From: Eudorina sp. 2006-703-Eu-15
Taxonomy: Eukaryota; Chlorophyta; Chlorophyceae; Chlamydomonadales; Volvocaceae
Direction of reading: 5' to 3'
DNA length: 64,000 bases
Assembly (NCBI GenBank): GCA_003117195.1
Contig: BDSI01000098.1
Coordinates: forward strand, 62,001-126,000
Shown: piece after piece, positions 35,787-48,400 of the stretch
Layout of the letters: every line of letters begins with the position of its first letter
Position numbering within the stretch: position 1 is the stretch's first letter
The notes under the pieces: generated by a model
What the model saw: the letters and a program-made list of their open reading frames with translations, nothing else
The model's database searches: none
What the model was told of the DNA's origin: nothing
Program-made: the position numbers and the translations under genes

Positions 35787-38700
35787 TCAGCAGCTCCCAA
35801 GGATCAGCTCGACGCGGTTCTCTGGCATGCCGTACTTCTGACCCAAATCAGAAGCCGACAGAAGCTGCGTCTGCCAGCCTGCCTCCCGGGCCCTGCGTGC
35901 GGCAGATGGGATCCGGGGGTTATCAGACAGCCCATCCACGGGACTGAGTCGTGGACGTTTATGCATTTGAACACAATGCCTTAGACTCGTTTCTTCCGGG
36001 GTGTGTCAGGCTGTATCCGCGGCACCCGCTTGCACGGAGTACGGCGGTGCGAGAAGCAGCTAGGCGGTACACGACCCGCGATCGCACAGGCGCTTCCCTC
36101 TACCGCCCACCTCAGCCGCCCCCGACAGCCTACCAACCGGACGCAACGCATCGCCGCCAAAGCCGTACAATACACCGTACAAAGTCGGCAGGGACAGGGA
36201 CAGGGACAGGGACACCGCAACAAGGGCGGTCCGCGGCAACCGCCTTGCATAATGGAACACTGGCATAGTGCCCGGGAGACTGGTCGTATCGTACCGCACG
36301 GCTCCATGAGGTACGGCAGTACGGCACAGTACGGCTACCGTAGCCTGGCCACAGTTGTTACTTCTATTACCGTGTGCCGAATCCGTAAAGAGTGTCAGAA
36401 CGGCCCGCCAGAAGGGTGCTAGGAAGTGCGGCGCACAGGGCCATTCTCTCTCAGCGCACCTCTGAGCTGTATTCGCCGCTTCCTCGTACGTCACGTGGTG
36501 GAGCCGTACACCATCTTGCGCCAGCTTGTCCCGCCACGCGGGGGTGGGCGGCGCGGTCATCACCAGCCTGCTCCCGGGCGCGGCCACGGAGCGAATCGCC
36601 GCCAGAAGCCCGTCGCCCGCTGCGATCCAACCGTCAACCACCAACCACCAACCGCCAGTCGAAGGCGCGAGTCATTGAATGCCTCAGGGCATGTTAAGAG
36701 AGACGACACGAGCAGGAGACGGTGCACCGCTCTGTACCGCCGAATGCATCTGCTCATGCGGGCTCACCTGCTCGATGTGACGCAGACGGCGAGGCATGGA
36801 TGGAGGGCGAGGGCATATGAGCCACGGACCAGCAGCCACCCACGAGCGACCCGCGGGTCACTGTACGACAGGACTGTCTTGTATCCCCAGGCCCACCACC
36901 CAAGGATGAAGTCCGACGGCCTGAGCGGCGGTTCAGCCGCCGCAGCCGCGGCCCCGGCTTGAACTCCTCCGGCAGCTTTCCCGCTCCCCGACCCAACCAA
37001 CCCAACCAACCCAAACCACCCTCTATCGCACCGCTGCCACTGCGCCCTCGGACCCCACCTCGATCCACCGATACCGGCCTCCGCCCCCCGTCCCACCTGG
37101 CCTGGTGAGGTAGCCGATGAGCCCCTCCGCCACAAACACGGTGGGGCGGCTGGGGTCGTGGCCCGCAGCGGACAGCGCCTCCAGGGCCTGCAGGGGTATG
37201 GATTGGAGAACCGATACGTGGCACAGGAGTCAATACGCGACCCAAGTTACTTACCATACATACCTGAATTGTGCGCTCACTGTTACCTCGGGCGACCGCG
37301 TCGCCGCCGGACCCATCCCGGACCAACCAACGCGCGACAGCACGAGGACGGACCACACCCCAGACAGCACAAATTATCGAGAACGTAGTACTCACCTGCG
37401 CAAATGGGACGAAACGCGGACGGACGGCGAGGCGAACGGAAGATGTGAGTTGCAGCAAAGGGCAGACAAACGGCAGGCAAAGGCAAAGGTTAAATTAAAG
37501 AAAAAGAAGAAAAGAGCACGCAAACCCGGCGGCGACGCGGCGAAAGAGGGTGGGTCCAGGAAACGGTAGACGGAAATAGCAATGCAAGAATGTACGGGCG
37601 TACGGGTGCACGGAAGGGCGACATCGCAGACGGGCCGCAATCAGGGAGCAATCGGTGACCGCGGGGGTGACGCAAGAGGGCCGGGCCTGCAGGGGGGGAG
37701 GCGGGGCATGAGTCCGCCAAGCGTCTGGTTGAACAGGCCGCAATTTAGGTGACGGGCGATTTCGTCCCTGCGTCACCGGTGGGAAGGGGCAGCTGGCGGC
37801 TTTTAATGTGCGCGTGCGCCGGAGGGTTAACCGCTCAACCCCCACGCTTGGGTGCGTCCCCCACAGGTCCCCCTCATGGTCCACTCCCTCTGGATTCCCT
37901 TCAGACTTCCTTCAGAGGACAACGCCTGGCGCGAAGCGCGTGGACGCATGCGCACGTCAGCGTCTGTACTGCCGTACCCTCCGTGTCGTACCCGCTGGTC
38001 ATTGGTGGCCCGCGCTCCAGCTTAAGCCACCAAGGGCACCACCAACCAACACGGACAACGGTAACGGTTTGGCTGTGCGATGGCGCTTGACCAATGTAAC
38101 CTTTTGGGTCAACAAAGGCAAGATGTGAACAAAGTAGCTTCTCTGTTGCGGGTTGGGTGCAGGTTTACCCTCAGCCCGATACCCCCGCTGCCCCGTACCT
38201 GCTCCGGCACCGACAGGTCCGCGACCCGAAACACCCGCCGGCAGCCCCGCGGCTGCCCCAGCACCTCCATCTTGAGCTGCTCCACACTGCCCGAGTCCAG
38301 CTCGATGAACGTCAGGGCGCCGCCGCCGCTGCCCGCCTCGCCGCCGCCGCTGCCCTCCTCTCCGCCGCCGCCGGGCTCCTCGGCCCTGGGCCCGGACCCG
38401 CCCGCCACCTCACCGGCGGACTGCTCGGCTGGCTGCTCCGGCAGCAGCAGCGGCGGCAACCGCCACGCCCTCGCGTCCAGACCCGCGCCCAGCAGCACCA
38501 CCTGTCGTACGGCAGGACCGCCGTCGACGCCGGCGTCCGACCTTAGCGCGTTGACGACATGCTCGTCAATCTCGGCCGTACGAACGACCATCATGTACAG
38601 CATCCGACCGTGGCGGGCTTCAAGATCCTGCTGCTCCTCGGCCGGCAAGGTCCTGAACAGTACGGCAAACAAACCTGTGGAGAGATTTAAAATTGCTGCC

Positions 38701-39259
38701 CGCATAGGCCCATCAACCCTATGGAGAAGTGTAATAAACCCCGACCACAGGGTTTATACCAGTGGGCAGATTATCATATGGGCAGGTAATTAACCTGCCC
38801 GTCGATAATGCGTGTCATCACAGAGGCGGCTGCGTTCCCGCGGACCGGCCTCCGGTTACTGTGCGACGTTGTGGCACGTATGCATCCATCCGTAACAGCG
38901 AGGACGTGGAGAGGACTTCTGCCACAGTGCCGTGCCGCAAACACCTCCCAAGTAAACGGCGCCGAATGACATCACAATCAGCAGCTGTGGGTGTGCGTGT
39001 GCGCTCACCTTGAGACGATGGCGGCATCGTACGAGCTGTCGTAGTACGGCTGGCCGTCGGGCCGCAGCATCTGGGTCGCAGCCAGGCTCCGAGACAGAGA
39101 AACCATTACGGCAGTGAACTCGACGTCAGTCAGTTTTTCGCGTACCGCTGCCGCCGACGCGGTGTTGCCATCGACAGCCGGGGAAGCAGGGCGGCCAGCA
39201 GGTCCTTGCGTGGCACACGTCGCGAACGCAGACATTTTCCTCGGTGCCGCGTCACCCAT
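35787..39259 (-). CDS. SAM-dependent methyltransferase, leucine carboxyl methyltransferase-like, copy B
   Basis: Five exons in coding order: 39259-39009, 38652-38199, 37187-37097, 36619-36460, 35892-35787, giving 353 aa. The structure matches copy A exon for exon; exons 3, 4 and 5 have identical lengths (91, 160, 106). It keeps VVLLGAGLDARAWRLP, TFIELDSG, VFVAEGLIGYLTRP and a C-terminal QLLSASDLGQKYGMPENRVE. Exons 2 and 3 are nearly identical to copy A, whereas exons 1, 4 and 5 are clearly diverged. The Gly/Ser/Glu insert is slightly shorter than in A. In IGYL, the IMYL of copy A has changed close to the conserved EG. ATG 39259 was preferred to an upstream in-frame ATG (39289) because it gives an N-terminus comparable to copy A. 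Substrate unknown. Confidence 0.84.
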
Positions 39260-39817
39260 TTTTACGTAAAGCCAAGATCTTATCAGCAATGAATTCCGGC
39301 GAGTAAGAGCGTTTTGAGGTATAGTTAAATGCGCAGGATGGGGGATGGGAACCGTGCGCGGCCTGAAGCCGCGCGCGAACTTTCCCTGTAGATTTGCGCA
39401 AGCGAACTTGCCCTGTAGATTTGTGCAAAGTCGATTTCAAGGTATAAAATTGCAACTATAGGGAACGTGCATGCGAAATATGGTTGCTAGTGTGAGTAAG
39501 GGCAGTTAATTCGCGCCGACACCCGACAGGTCAACCTTCGTACGCGATCTCGCGCTATGGGTCTGCTTCGATGGACCCCGGGCAGTGACACGAGTCTTCG
39601 TTCACCCCAGGAATGTGACCGGGAGTAATATCTGAGGTGCCTGGGGTCTGCCAAGCCTGATGTATGAAGTTATATTGTAATTACAGGTATGTTTTCATAC
39701 CTTTCACTGATCCGAATTGCTTTGAGCTGCTCCACGAAAGAATTAGGTGCTCCTAACATCATACCATATCCCACAATGAAAGTGATACGACTCGATGCAT
39801 AGACATTCGTATTACAC

Positions 39818-39889
39818 TGCCGCAGCCTGGGATCGAACCAGGGACCTTTTGTTTACAAGACAAACGCTCTACCACTGAGCTACAACGGC
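39818..39889 (-). tRNA. tRNA-Thr (anticodon TGT)
   Basis: 72-nt cloverleaf on the minus strand. Acceptor GCCGTTG pairs with CTGCGGC (one mismatch); D arm GCTC/GAGC; anticodon stem TTTGT/ACAAA with loop CTTGTAA (U33, anticodon UGU); T arm CCTGG-TTCGATC-CCAGG perfectly paired; discriminator A. No intron. No T-run terminator is obvious directly downstream. Confidence 0.93.
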
Positions 39890-40093
39890 TGATGACCCTT
39901 CATTAGATTTTCAGCACAGGAAATTTGTCTGCGTTGTACGGCCAGTCCGCCGGATCCGTACCGACGGTGGTCTGTCCGGGCCGCCACGGCGCCCGGCCGT
40001 CCCTGCGGCGCACATATCCATCACATGCGTCACATCAATTGTGTGTGTTGGGGGGGAGTGCGGGCTCGGGACTGGAGGGGGCTATATCGGTTG

Positions 40094-40112
40094 TGCGGGA
40101 GTCGAACCCGCA
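40094..40112 (-). other. Isolated tRNA T-arm (tRNA or SINE relic)
   Basis: On the minus strand GCGGG-TTCGACT-CCCGC forms a perfect T stem-loop. The next bases (ACAACCG) would be an acceptor 3' strand, but no complementary 5' strand or D arm is found at tRNA distance. Probably a 3' tRNA fragment. Confidence 0.4.
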
Positions 40113-40198
40113 AGTGCAGCAGGCTCGTGTGTCGTCGGGTGCTGCTTGCCGACGTGGCCTAAAAGTGGGAGACGATCCTGGGTCGGTGAAGCAGTGGG

Positions 40199-40384
40199 TG
40201 CAGTCCTGCACCGTGCGGGCCGTGCACAGTCCTGCACCGTGCGGGCCGTGCGCAGTCCTGCACCGTGCGGGCCGTGCACAGTCCTGCACCGTGCGGGCCG
40301 TGCACAGTCCTGCACCGTGCGGGCCGTGCGCAGTCCTGCACCGTGCGGGCCGTGCACAGTCCTGCACCGTGCGGTCCGTGCAAA
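40199..40384 (+). repeat. 26-bp minisatellite, about 7 copies
   Basis: Units CAGTCCTGCACCGTGCGGGC followed by CGTGCA or CGTGCG. The unit is GC-rich and partly self-complementary (GCAC...GTGC). Confidence 0.95.
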
Positions 40385-41329
40385 GGTACGCTGTGCATCC
40401 TCGGGCGTAGTCGCTCACTCTCCACAGCCGTGCGCCGCCTCACATTCAAGCAGCGCGAGCAGCTGGTGCAGCTGACTGCCGGCAGCGGCGACAGCCCCGC
40501 CAACGTGGTGGTGGCCCTGGGCGCAGCTCGCATCTCCCCGACACGCGCGCTTGTGTTCTACAACGCAAGTCACCCGTATGCGAGGAGATCTTCCGGGAGG
40601 CATGTGAGCTGCTGTGGCAGCTCGAGTGCGGAGTGTCTCAGCACAAACGGGGCTGGGAGATGCCGACCGCCGCGGCGGCAGCGGGCCACGATGCGCTGTG
40701 CAAACGAGCGCACGCCTCCGGGGGTGTCCCATGGGTCGGCCCATCTCGTCCACATCTCCGCTATCCATGGACGTCGCTGAGTTGGCCGGGCAGCTGACGA
40801 TCACCCTGTCACCTGATCCACGACAAGCACGGCGTGCCGTACACCGCTGCTGGCGGCCCTAGGGGTCGCCTGGACGGACGGCAGCCCCCAGCTGGTCACG
40901 CACGCACTAAAACACACATACACACACACATACAAACACACACAGGATCTGGCACCACCCCCGACACCAAGGGTTGTGAAACACAGTACGACCATACGGC
41001 ACTCATGCATTCCATTCATGGTGATTGCGTCCAGATCCTCCGAAACCGCTATAACCGTACGATAGGTCCCGCCCTGCTGTAACATGACACTTTTGCCTTG
41101 GCTGTTGTACGGAAGCGTATCACAATGGTCCGGTGGCCTCTGCACACCAGATTCCATTCGGGATTCCATTCGAGACTCTAATCGAGATTCCATTCGAGAT
41201 CGTCAACACCCACAACACCCAGTCCACAACCGCGACCGAGACTCAGGCCGAACGGTAGGCGCAGGCGCAGCACAGGTAGGGATAAGAAGAAGCGCGGTGC
41301 CACGGTGTGCCTAGCCTTGATCAAGGCAG

Positions 41330-41612
41330 TGCATTCGCCTTCCCCGTGGCACATGACAACCCACCCGGCCACACTCCCATCCCGCGGCGCATGGCAACCC
41401 ACCCGATCACCCTCCCTCCCCGTGGCGCATGATAACCCACCCGGCCACACTCCCGCCCCGTGGCGCATGATAACCCACCCGGCCACACTCCCTCCCCCGG
41501 GCGCATGATAACCCGCCCGATCACCCTCCCGCCCCATGGCGCATGATAACCCACCCGGCCACACTCCCGCCCCATGGCGCATGATAACCCACCCGATCAC
41601 CTCCCTCCCCGA
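41330..41612 (+). repeat. About 38-bp minisatellite
   Basis: About seven units centred on GCGCATGATAACCCACCCGG with C-rich spacers. Individual units differ at several positions. Confidence 0.9.
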
Positions 41613-41875
41613 GCGGCGCAGAACTTACTTGTCATGATTTCTTGGGTCGGGTTCTCGGGTATCAAGATACGGCATCGGTGACATCATCAAATCGTCCGTC
41701 ATCCAGCGCCACCGTCCAGCGATACCGTCCATGGCCGCCGGCAGAGCCTCCACCATCCAGGCCGCAGCCGACGTCAGGATTTCACAATACGTCGCGCCGC
41801 GGCTGAGGGTATGGCGTCGGCCATGCAAGCAATCTTCGCCAATCCGATCCAGTAGCCCGCACCTCGTAATCACCC

Positions 41876-42370
41876 TTCGACCATGGACCATTCCGACCTG
41901 TAGTCCGCACCGCGTCATCACCCAACAACGATGCGGCATTCCGACCTGTAGCCCGCACCGCGTCATCACCCGCCAACGATGCGGCATTCCGACCTGTAGC
42001 CCGCAGCGCGTCATCACCCTCCAACCATGGGGCATTCCGACCTGTAGCCCGCAGCGCGTCATCACCCTCCAACCATGGGGCATTCCGACCTGTAGCCCGC
42101 ACCGCGTCATCACCCTCCAACCATGGGGCATTCCGACCTGTAGCCCGCAGCGCGTCATCACCCTCCAACCATGGGGCATTCCGACCTGTAGCCCGCAGCG
42201 CGTCATCACCCGCAAACCATGGGGCATTCCGACCTGTAGCCCGCACCGCGTCATCACCCGCAAACCATGGGGCATTCCGACCTGTAGCCCGCACCGCGTC
42301 ATCACCCTTCGACCATGGACCATTCCGACCTGTAGCCCGCACCGCGTCATCACCCGCCAACGATGCGGCA
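41876..42370 (+). repeat. 48-bp minisatellite, about 10 copies
   Basis: Units contain GGCATTCCGACCTGTAGCCC and GCGCGTCATCACCC. Because 48 is a multiple of three, several frames stay open through the array and mimic a 16-residue peptide repeat. No start, splice or family support makes it a gene. Confidence 0.95.
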
Positions 42371-42375
42371 TCCTC

Positions 42376-42665
42376 CTTTCTCCCATGCGGCATTCCGACC
42401 AGTAGCCCGCACATCCAATGGCCTTCCTCCCATGCGGCATTCCGACCAGTATCCCGCACATCCAATGGCCTTCCTCCCATGCGGCATTCCGACCAGCAGC
42501 CCGCACATCCAATGGCCTTCCTCCCATGCGACATTCCGACCAGTAGCTCGCACATCCAATGGCCTTCCTCCCATGCGGCATTCCGACCAGCAGCCCGCAC
42601 ATCCAATGGCCTTCCTCCCATGCGACATTCCGACCAGTAGCTCGCACATCCAATTGCATCCTCCC
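42376..42665 (+). repeat. 47-bp minisatellite, about 6 copies
   Basis: Units contain GGCATTCCGACCAGTAGCCC and CACATCCAATGGCCTTCC. The first half is shared with the adjoining 48-bp family, so the two arrays derive from one ancestral unit with different second halves. Confidence 0.95.
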
Positions 42666-45407
42666 ATCCGGCATTTCGACCACTTGCCTGTGTCACAGAT
42701 CCCCAGGTTCTTCAGGTCCAATTGTTGGACCGGCTTTCAGCCATTTGTTTGACCTTCTCACGAGTGTCACGTATCGCGTCAAGAGAGCTCTTGGAGACAT
42801 TTTATTCGGATTCCTTTTTTGATGATGTCATACGAGACGTCCTTGGTCGATGCTGTCGTACGAGATGCCCTTGATCGATGATGATGCATGTGATCGCGTT
42901 GGAAATTGCCTTGGAGATGGCTCCCTCTAGTTGGGATGCCGTTGGGTTCCCCTTGAGGGCGCAGCATGCACCTGTGTGAAACGCAGGCATGGAAACAGAT
43001 TAATCATTTACGCCAAAGAGAAACATAAAGACACAACACGACGCCATCTCATTCATGAATGCCGTGAACTGCAGAACACGAGTCTGGTGCGGCGAGTGAT
43101 GATAGACACAGACGACTTTTGTATCACACGCGTGACTCACAAAGCCTGAAGCTCCGGTTCTCTAGACCAAACTGAAATCAATTGTTATGCCACTCGCGCT
43201 TTGCAATTGGAACCTAAATAACTTTCCCGACGGGTTTTGAAGCATCGCTGCGTTGCGGACGATGAATACCACGCCCGAAATTTGGAATATAAAGAGCATA
43301 CAAATGTTTGCGAGCTGAAGGTGACTTCAACTCATAAACCAGCTCTCACCTTGAGGCCAACCATGTCACCAGCGGTCGAGCTTCAAGAAGGCGTCGTGAA
43401 TGCCCTGCAGGAAGATAAAATGTAGCATACTGTCGTAAAGGATAAAGAACCATGAACCGGCTGCAAAGTTGGCGAGCTGTTGCGGTCTCATATGATCTGT
43501 GAGCAACAAGCCAACTTCTCGCGCAGAAGGCTGTGGCAGGCAGCTTACATCAATAATAAGACCTCTTGGTGTGGCCATGGTGAAGCCAATTGGCTGGCAC
43601 TATCCCAAAACCTTGCTCGGTTTATAGGCAATCAGAAGCACAAGGCGAGCTGGTCTTACTGCAGGTCCCGTAATAAATAAAGATTGGGTATGATAATCAA
43701 GAGGCGAAGAGTATTAATGCAATAAAACCAGTTCATAAGAGCGCATGACTATAGAAGCTTGTACCGTATGTCGTCCATCCGCCGGTTCTAAGTCGTACAA
43801 TTCATAAGATTCTACGTCATGCTTGCACACGCACAACTGTTCATTGGCTCCCTTACCACACTCGTGGCTTGTACTGTAGCTTCGATCTCCCAAGAAGCTT
43901 GACCTTGTGCGCCTTATCAGGCCTCATCACCTAAAGTATGGAGAGAAATATAACGACATGTCTCTCGCAACAATGTAAAGAAAGCGGAAAATATACATCA
44001 CATACGTGCCATGGATTTCCACTGGCACGATGGGATACGGTACCTCAGCGTAAGGAAGTCTCCAGCCCAAACAACAGGCTTGGAGCGATACTGCTCTGGG
44101 TTATCAAGCTCTGTAAACACTTGTTTAATGACGGATGTCACAAGATGACGGATGTCAAGCAAGGTGGGGATAAAAGCCGGTAGAGCGGTTACAGCGGGCG
44201 TGATGCCTTTTCGAGTGGTGGTGGACGGCGACGCGCCCACGCTCCCCTTCGCACCAGCAGCTACTACCGAGGGCTCGGAGGGACATGGATGGCTCCTGAT
44301 GGCTTGCGGCAGCGCAGCCAGTCGCGGGCGTGATAGGGCACGCACGGACGATGCGTGGGGAGGGTCTACAGGTCCAAACTGTTCAGGGCTCCGGGTGCGG
44401 TCGTGATGGCCCACCCGGTGAGGCCACCCGATGGGGCCACGACCCACGTTTGGTCGGGTGGTCGGGTGAGGCCACGACTCATGTTATGTATGGGGCTCAG
44501 CACGGGCTGGACAACAGGCGGCCATGCGACTCGACCAGCCCCGGTCCCTTCGCGCCAAGCACGGATTCGTTGTAATCCCCGACAGGCACAGGTCTTCTGT
44601 AACGAATGACAACGGAATTAATGGACAGGGGCACCGCCGGATCGAACCGGGGTTCCCTATCGGTCGCCCCGTCACCGCCGACTTCCGCAGTTGCACTCCA
44701 TCCATCCCGCAGGGGTGGTGCCGCAGTAGCAGCTGCCCAGGGCCGCCGGCAACTACAGCCCCCGCCTGAACCCGTACCGTAGCGTACCGTGCATTCACAT
44801 GCCACACACTCCTGCCCTGCCTGCCTGAGAACACACACACACACTCACGGGCGGGCGGGTTGCACTTCTAAACTTCTAAACACACACGCACACACGCACA
44901 CATGCACTGGGCGGGATTGTCATTCAACACACACGTGCGCCTAATGGTGACGCGGCCCATGAGCACAGAAGGTCCCTCCAAATCGGAGAATTCGACGAAC
45001 GAACGGGCGGCCGCTAAGGGACGGCCGATACGGTGCGCTGCTAATGCGCCGAGGCACCACTGCTTGCTGCCGCACACACCTGATACATTCAGTTGCAGAG
45101 TACTGCATTGTGCTCCCAACTGCTACAACTGCCAACCACCCGCATCGCAACGGTAACGGTGGCTGCACGCGCAGGCCGTAAATGGCGCCCCAATCACCGT
45201 CTTCGCCGGTAATGAGCTCGGGCGAATACATGTGCCATGCTCACGTGCACACAAACACACATATTACCTGGTTGCTGAACACACACGCGCACACACACGC
45301 CAGGCCCGCTGCAAATCTCGCAGTCCTGCCTTGCCTGCCTGTACAGCTGCGGAGGTGCCTCCGCGCGATCCGCGCTCAAAGACGCAGGCTGCCCGCAGGC
45401 GCCGCCT
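42666..45407. other. Intergenic stretch between minisatellites and PUL1 3' end
   Basis: Contains the weak spliced-gene candidate described separately and the presumed PUL1 3' UTR just below 45408. A possible degenerate T-arm-like CCGGTTCGATCCGG is visible on the minus strand near 44645. Otherwise nothing recognisable. Confidence 0.5.
43549..44110 (-). other. Traces of an unidentified spliced gene
   Basis: Exon-like blocks with good borders on the minus strand: 44110-44044 (acceptor TTTACAG, donor CTGAG|GTACCG; reads LDNPEQYRSKPVVWAGDFLT), about 43922-43857 (PDKAHKVKLLGRSKLQYKPR, donor TG|GTAAGG) and 43593-43549 (PIGFTMATPRGLIID, donor GAT|GTAAGC). The first two can be joined in phase; the third cannot be joined with certainty. 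I do not recognise the family, and start and stop are not identified. It may be a live gene or a relic. Confidence 0.25.
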
Positions 45408-48400
45408 CTACGCCCGCCACCGTTGTACGAAGACCGCTGCCGTACGCGCGGGCACCCGCAGGGCCCGACTGACGTCGTCCGCGACGGCGGAGGACAGTCG
45501 GGAGTCTTCCACCGCGGCCAGCTCGGGGTGAAGCTGTCGCAGTGTTGTGCGGGCGGTCAGGTTTTGGCAGGAGGGCGGGGTTGGGGACGGCGGAAAGGGG
45601 GTCACAGGATGGGAGGCTTGGACGCAGGATGAGGCAAGAGGCGGCAGCAGGAAGACGCGGACGACCCGTTGTTCAGGGCACCCGTCCGACGTGGGGAAGG
45701 GAGCCACAAGCGGAGGAGCCTGCTGGGAAGTGTAGACGTCAGCCCATCATACGAATTCGGTTCCGCAATATCAGGTTATCAGCACTTTTGCTGTTCGTGT
45801 GCTACCCCATCGGTTTGACGTGTTGGACTTCAGTTTGGCGTGTGTTTTCCCACGAATGTGATTGCGACGTTTGCGACGATCTCACCTCGAGGTGGGCGTC
45901 ATGGGGTACGCCGCCCGGGTACGGCACGTCATTCGCGTACGGCGCGCAGTTGAACACAGCGATCAAGCGCTCGTACGACGGGTCGTACACGCCAATTGCG
46001 GGGTCGCCGCCGCTGTACGGCGCGCTCGTCAGCTCCATGACGATCACACCCGGGTTCTGGAGCCGGGGCAACGAGGGGGAGGAACCGGGTTTGCGTCTTG
46101 ATTGACACGGGGAGGAGGGGTCACGATCCGATGTAGCAGGCACCGCCGAACGAGGGGGACAACTGAACGGGCGGCGCGGTTTCGTTTTGCAGGAGGCTGC
46201 GGCTGTCACCGATGACCCGCGGGATCCACTGAAACATCATTACGAATAAGAACGGGATTCTAGGTATCAAGCGTCCCGACGATCTGGGTGGTTCTAGGCA
46301 GTTATGCATCAGTAACAGTTTCAGTCAAGCGGCACTCCGGAGTCGCATACTTGTTCGGTGCCCCTGGTGGTATCCAGCTCATGAGCTGGATCACTTCTCT
46401 CTCCGGGAGCCACACACAAACAGATGAGGGCGGGTTCGGGCGCGTTTTTCGCGAAGCGCACACAGATGGGGGAACCTCCGCATATGACCCACAGACTCGA
46501 AAAACGGGAGGCAACGAATTGGGGCGCACCGACCAACCAACCGACGAACTGACCCACCAACCGGCAGGCAGGAAGGCAGGCAGGTAGACAGGCACACGCG
46601 CTCACCTGGTCGGGCCCCGTGTTGTGGAACGCCACCTGTCGTACGATATCCCCCGGCGACGCCAGCCGGAACAGCGGCGAGGAGTACCGCACTCGCAGCA
46701 GCGCCTGGATGTCGTACGTTAACACATGACCCGGTGGCCAGACACGTGAAGAGGGGCGGGGGCCGAGGGGGCTGGGTTTCGAAAGGGCCGCGGAAGAGCG
46801 GCGCAGGGCCCCGCGGTGGCGCGCTCGTGCGTCGGAGACCCATCCTTTGCCGTTGTCCTGTCGTGTAGGTCCCGATACAATACCCACCCATCCGCCCATC
46901 CATTGCCCTAAACCTCTTATATTTTACCCACCCCCCCCTACACACACACACACGCACACACGCACACACACTTTCTCTCGCCAGCCGGCCCACCTGGAAC
47001 ATCCGCGTGGCGGTCAGCATCTGCTCCCTGGAGGGCCTTATGCGATCTGTCTGCCGCAGGATCTCCTGCATGTACGGCCAGGCCCCTCCGTTCTTGGTGG
47101 CCACGGGCAGCCCGATGCCCAGGTTGTGGGAGGAGGCCGTCCAGTCGATGCGGTTGAACCAGTCACCTGCGGGGGCGCCCAGGGGGGCAGGGGGCAGGGG
47201 GAGCGTCGCGCGCAACCGGCCGTAACCGTGACCCTTATCCGTACTCGTTCCCGTGCCCTCACCGAGCACGACGCGTCGGAATAAGACATCCGATGCCCCG
47301 TCCCCATCCCTTCCCCGTCCCCATCCCTTCCCCGTCCCCAGCCCTGCCCCGTCCCCAGCCCTGCCCCGTCCTCATCCCTTCCCCGTCCTCATCCCTGCCC
47401 CGCCCCCCGTGCCCCGCCCTGCCCCGTGCCCGGCCCCAGCCCCGCCCCGCGCCCGTCCCTGCCCCCTGCCTAGCCCTGCCCCGCGCCCAGCCCTGCCGCG
47501 TCCCCCTCCCCCGCAGGCCTGCTCGTCGGCCTGCCCATACCCACCCGAGTTGTACGAGTCCCTGTCCAGGCTCTTGGACCTCAGCAGGTCGTCCCCCGCG
47601 TGTATGAAGGGCACCCCCTGACTGAGGGTGATGAGCGCCAGGCACATCACCGCCATGCGCATGCGCTCCTCGGTGCTCTCCTGCGGGGGGAGAAGGGCGA
47701 GGGGTTACATGAGATGATGGTTGAAGGGGGGGAGGGGCGGAGGGAGGGCTCTCCAGACAGGGAGGTGCGATCTGATGTACTCACGTGTATGGAGGCCTTC
47801 TCCACGATCTGATCAAACATGGTTTTGTTGTCGTGGCAGCCGATGAAGGCCACGTGCTCGCACGGCAGGCCGCCGTACGCCAGGGGGTGGCCGTGCGCCA
47901 GGACCTGGGCGGGCAGGGAGCGTGAGAGGGAGGCTATTGCGTTCGGGGTGTGGTGGTGGAATGGAAAATATGTGTAAACGAATGTAGTGGGATCGAAGGT
48001 ATGTGTTGAGATATGTGTAAATAAAGTATGTAGGGGTGTAACAGGCGACCCCATCGAGGAATCATCTGTGCTGTCGTAACCAGAGATACCCCCATCGACT
48101 CTCCGGCGGAGTTGGCAGGAAAGGGGAGGGCCCAAGGCCGGCGCCGAGCGTGGACCTGGTCAGACCGCAGCAACAAGCAGCACGCGCGGCTCAATCCGCG
48201 AGTGCAGCGCCGCCGAACGTTTCCCCCCTCCCTGGCCCCCACCCGCTCCCTGCTGGGTGTGCCCGGGTTCGTTCTTCGGGTTTATTTATTTTTCTCAATT
48301 TAACCCCCACCCGCTCCCTGACGCGCCCCCACCTGCTCGCCGGTCCTCGTGGAGCCGTCGCACAGATGCAGCGGGTAGATCCTGGGCGTTGGCAGTTAGC

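Noticed and set aside
40435..40600. UBA-like reading FKQREQLVQLTAGSGDSPAN
   Set aside because: It vaguely recalls the N-terminal UBA of DCN1-like proteins, but no further exon of that family follows; left unassigned.
40199..42665. CRISPR-like arrays
   Set aside because: Head-to-tail minisatellites without unique spacers, in a eukaryotic nuclear genome.
41625..42696. 304-352 codon minus-strand frames with repeated peptides
   Set aside because: Several frames are open simultaneously across the 48/47-bp minisatellites; no homology or splice support.
44620..44680. Possible tRNA on the minus strand around GGTTCGATC
   Set aside because: The T stem is only partly paired and no D or anticodon arm fits upstream.
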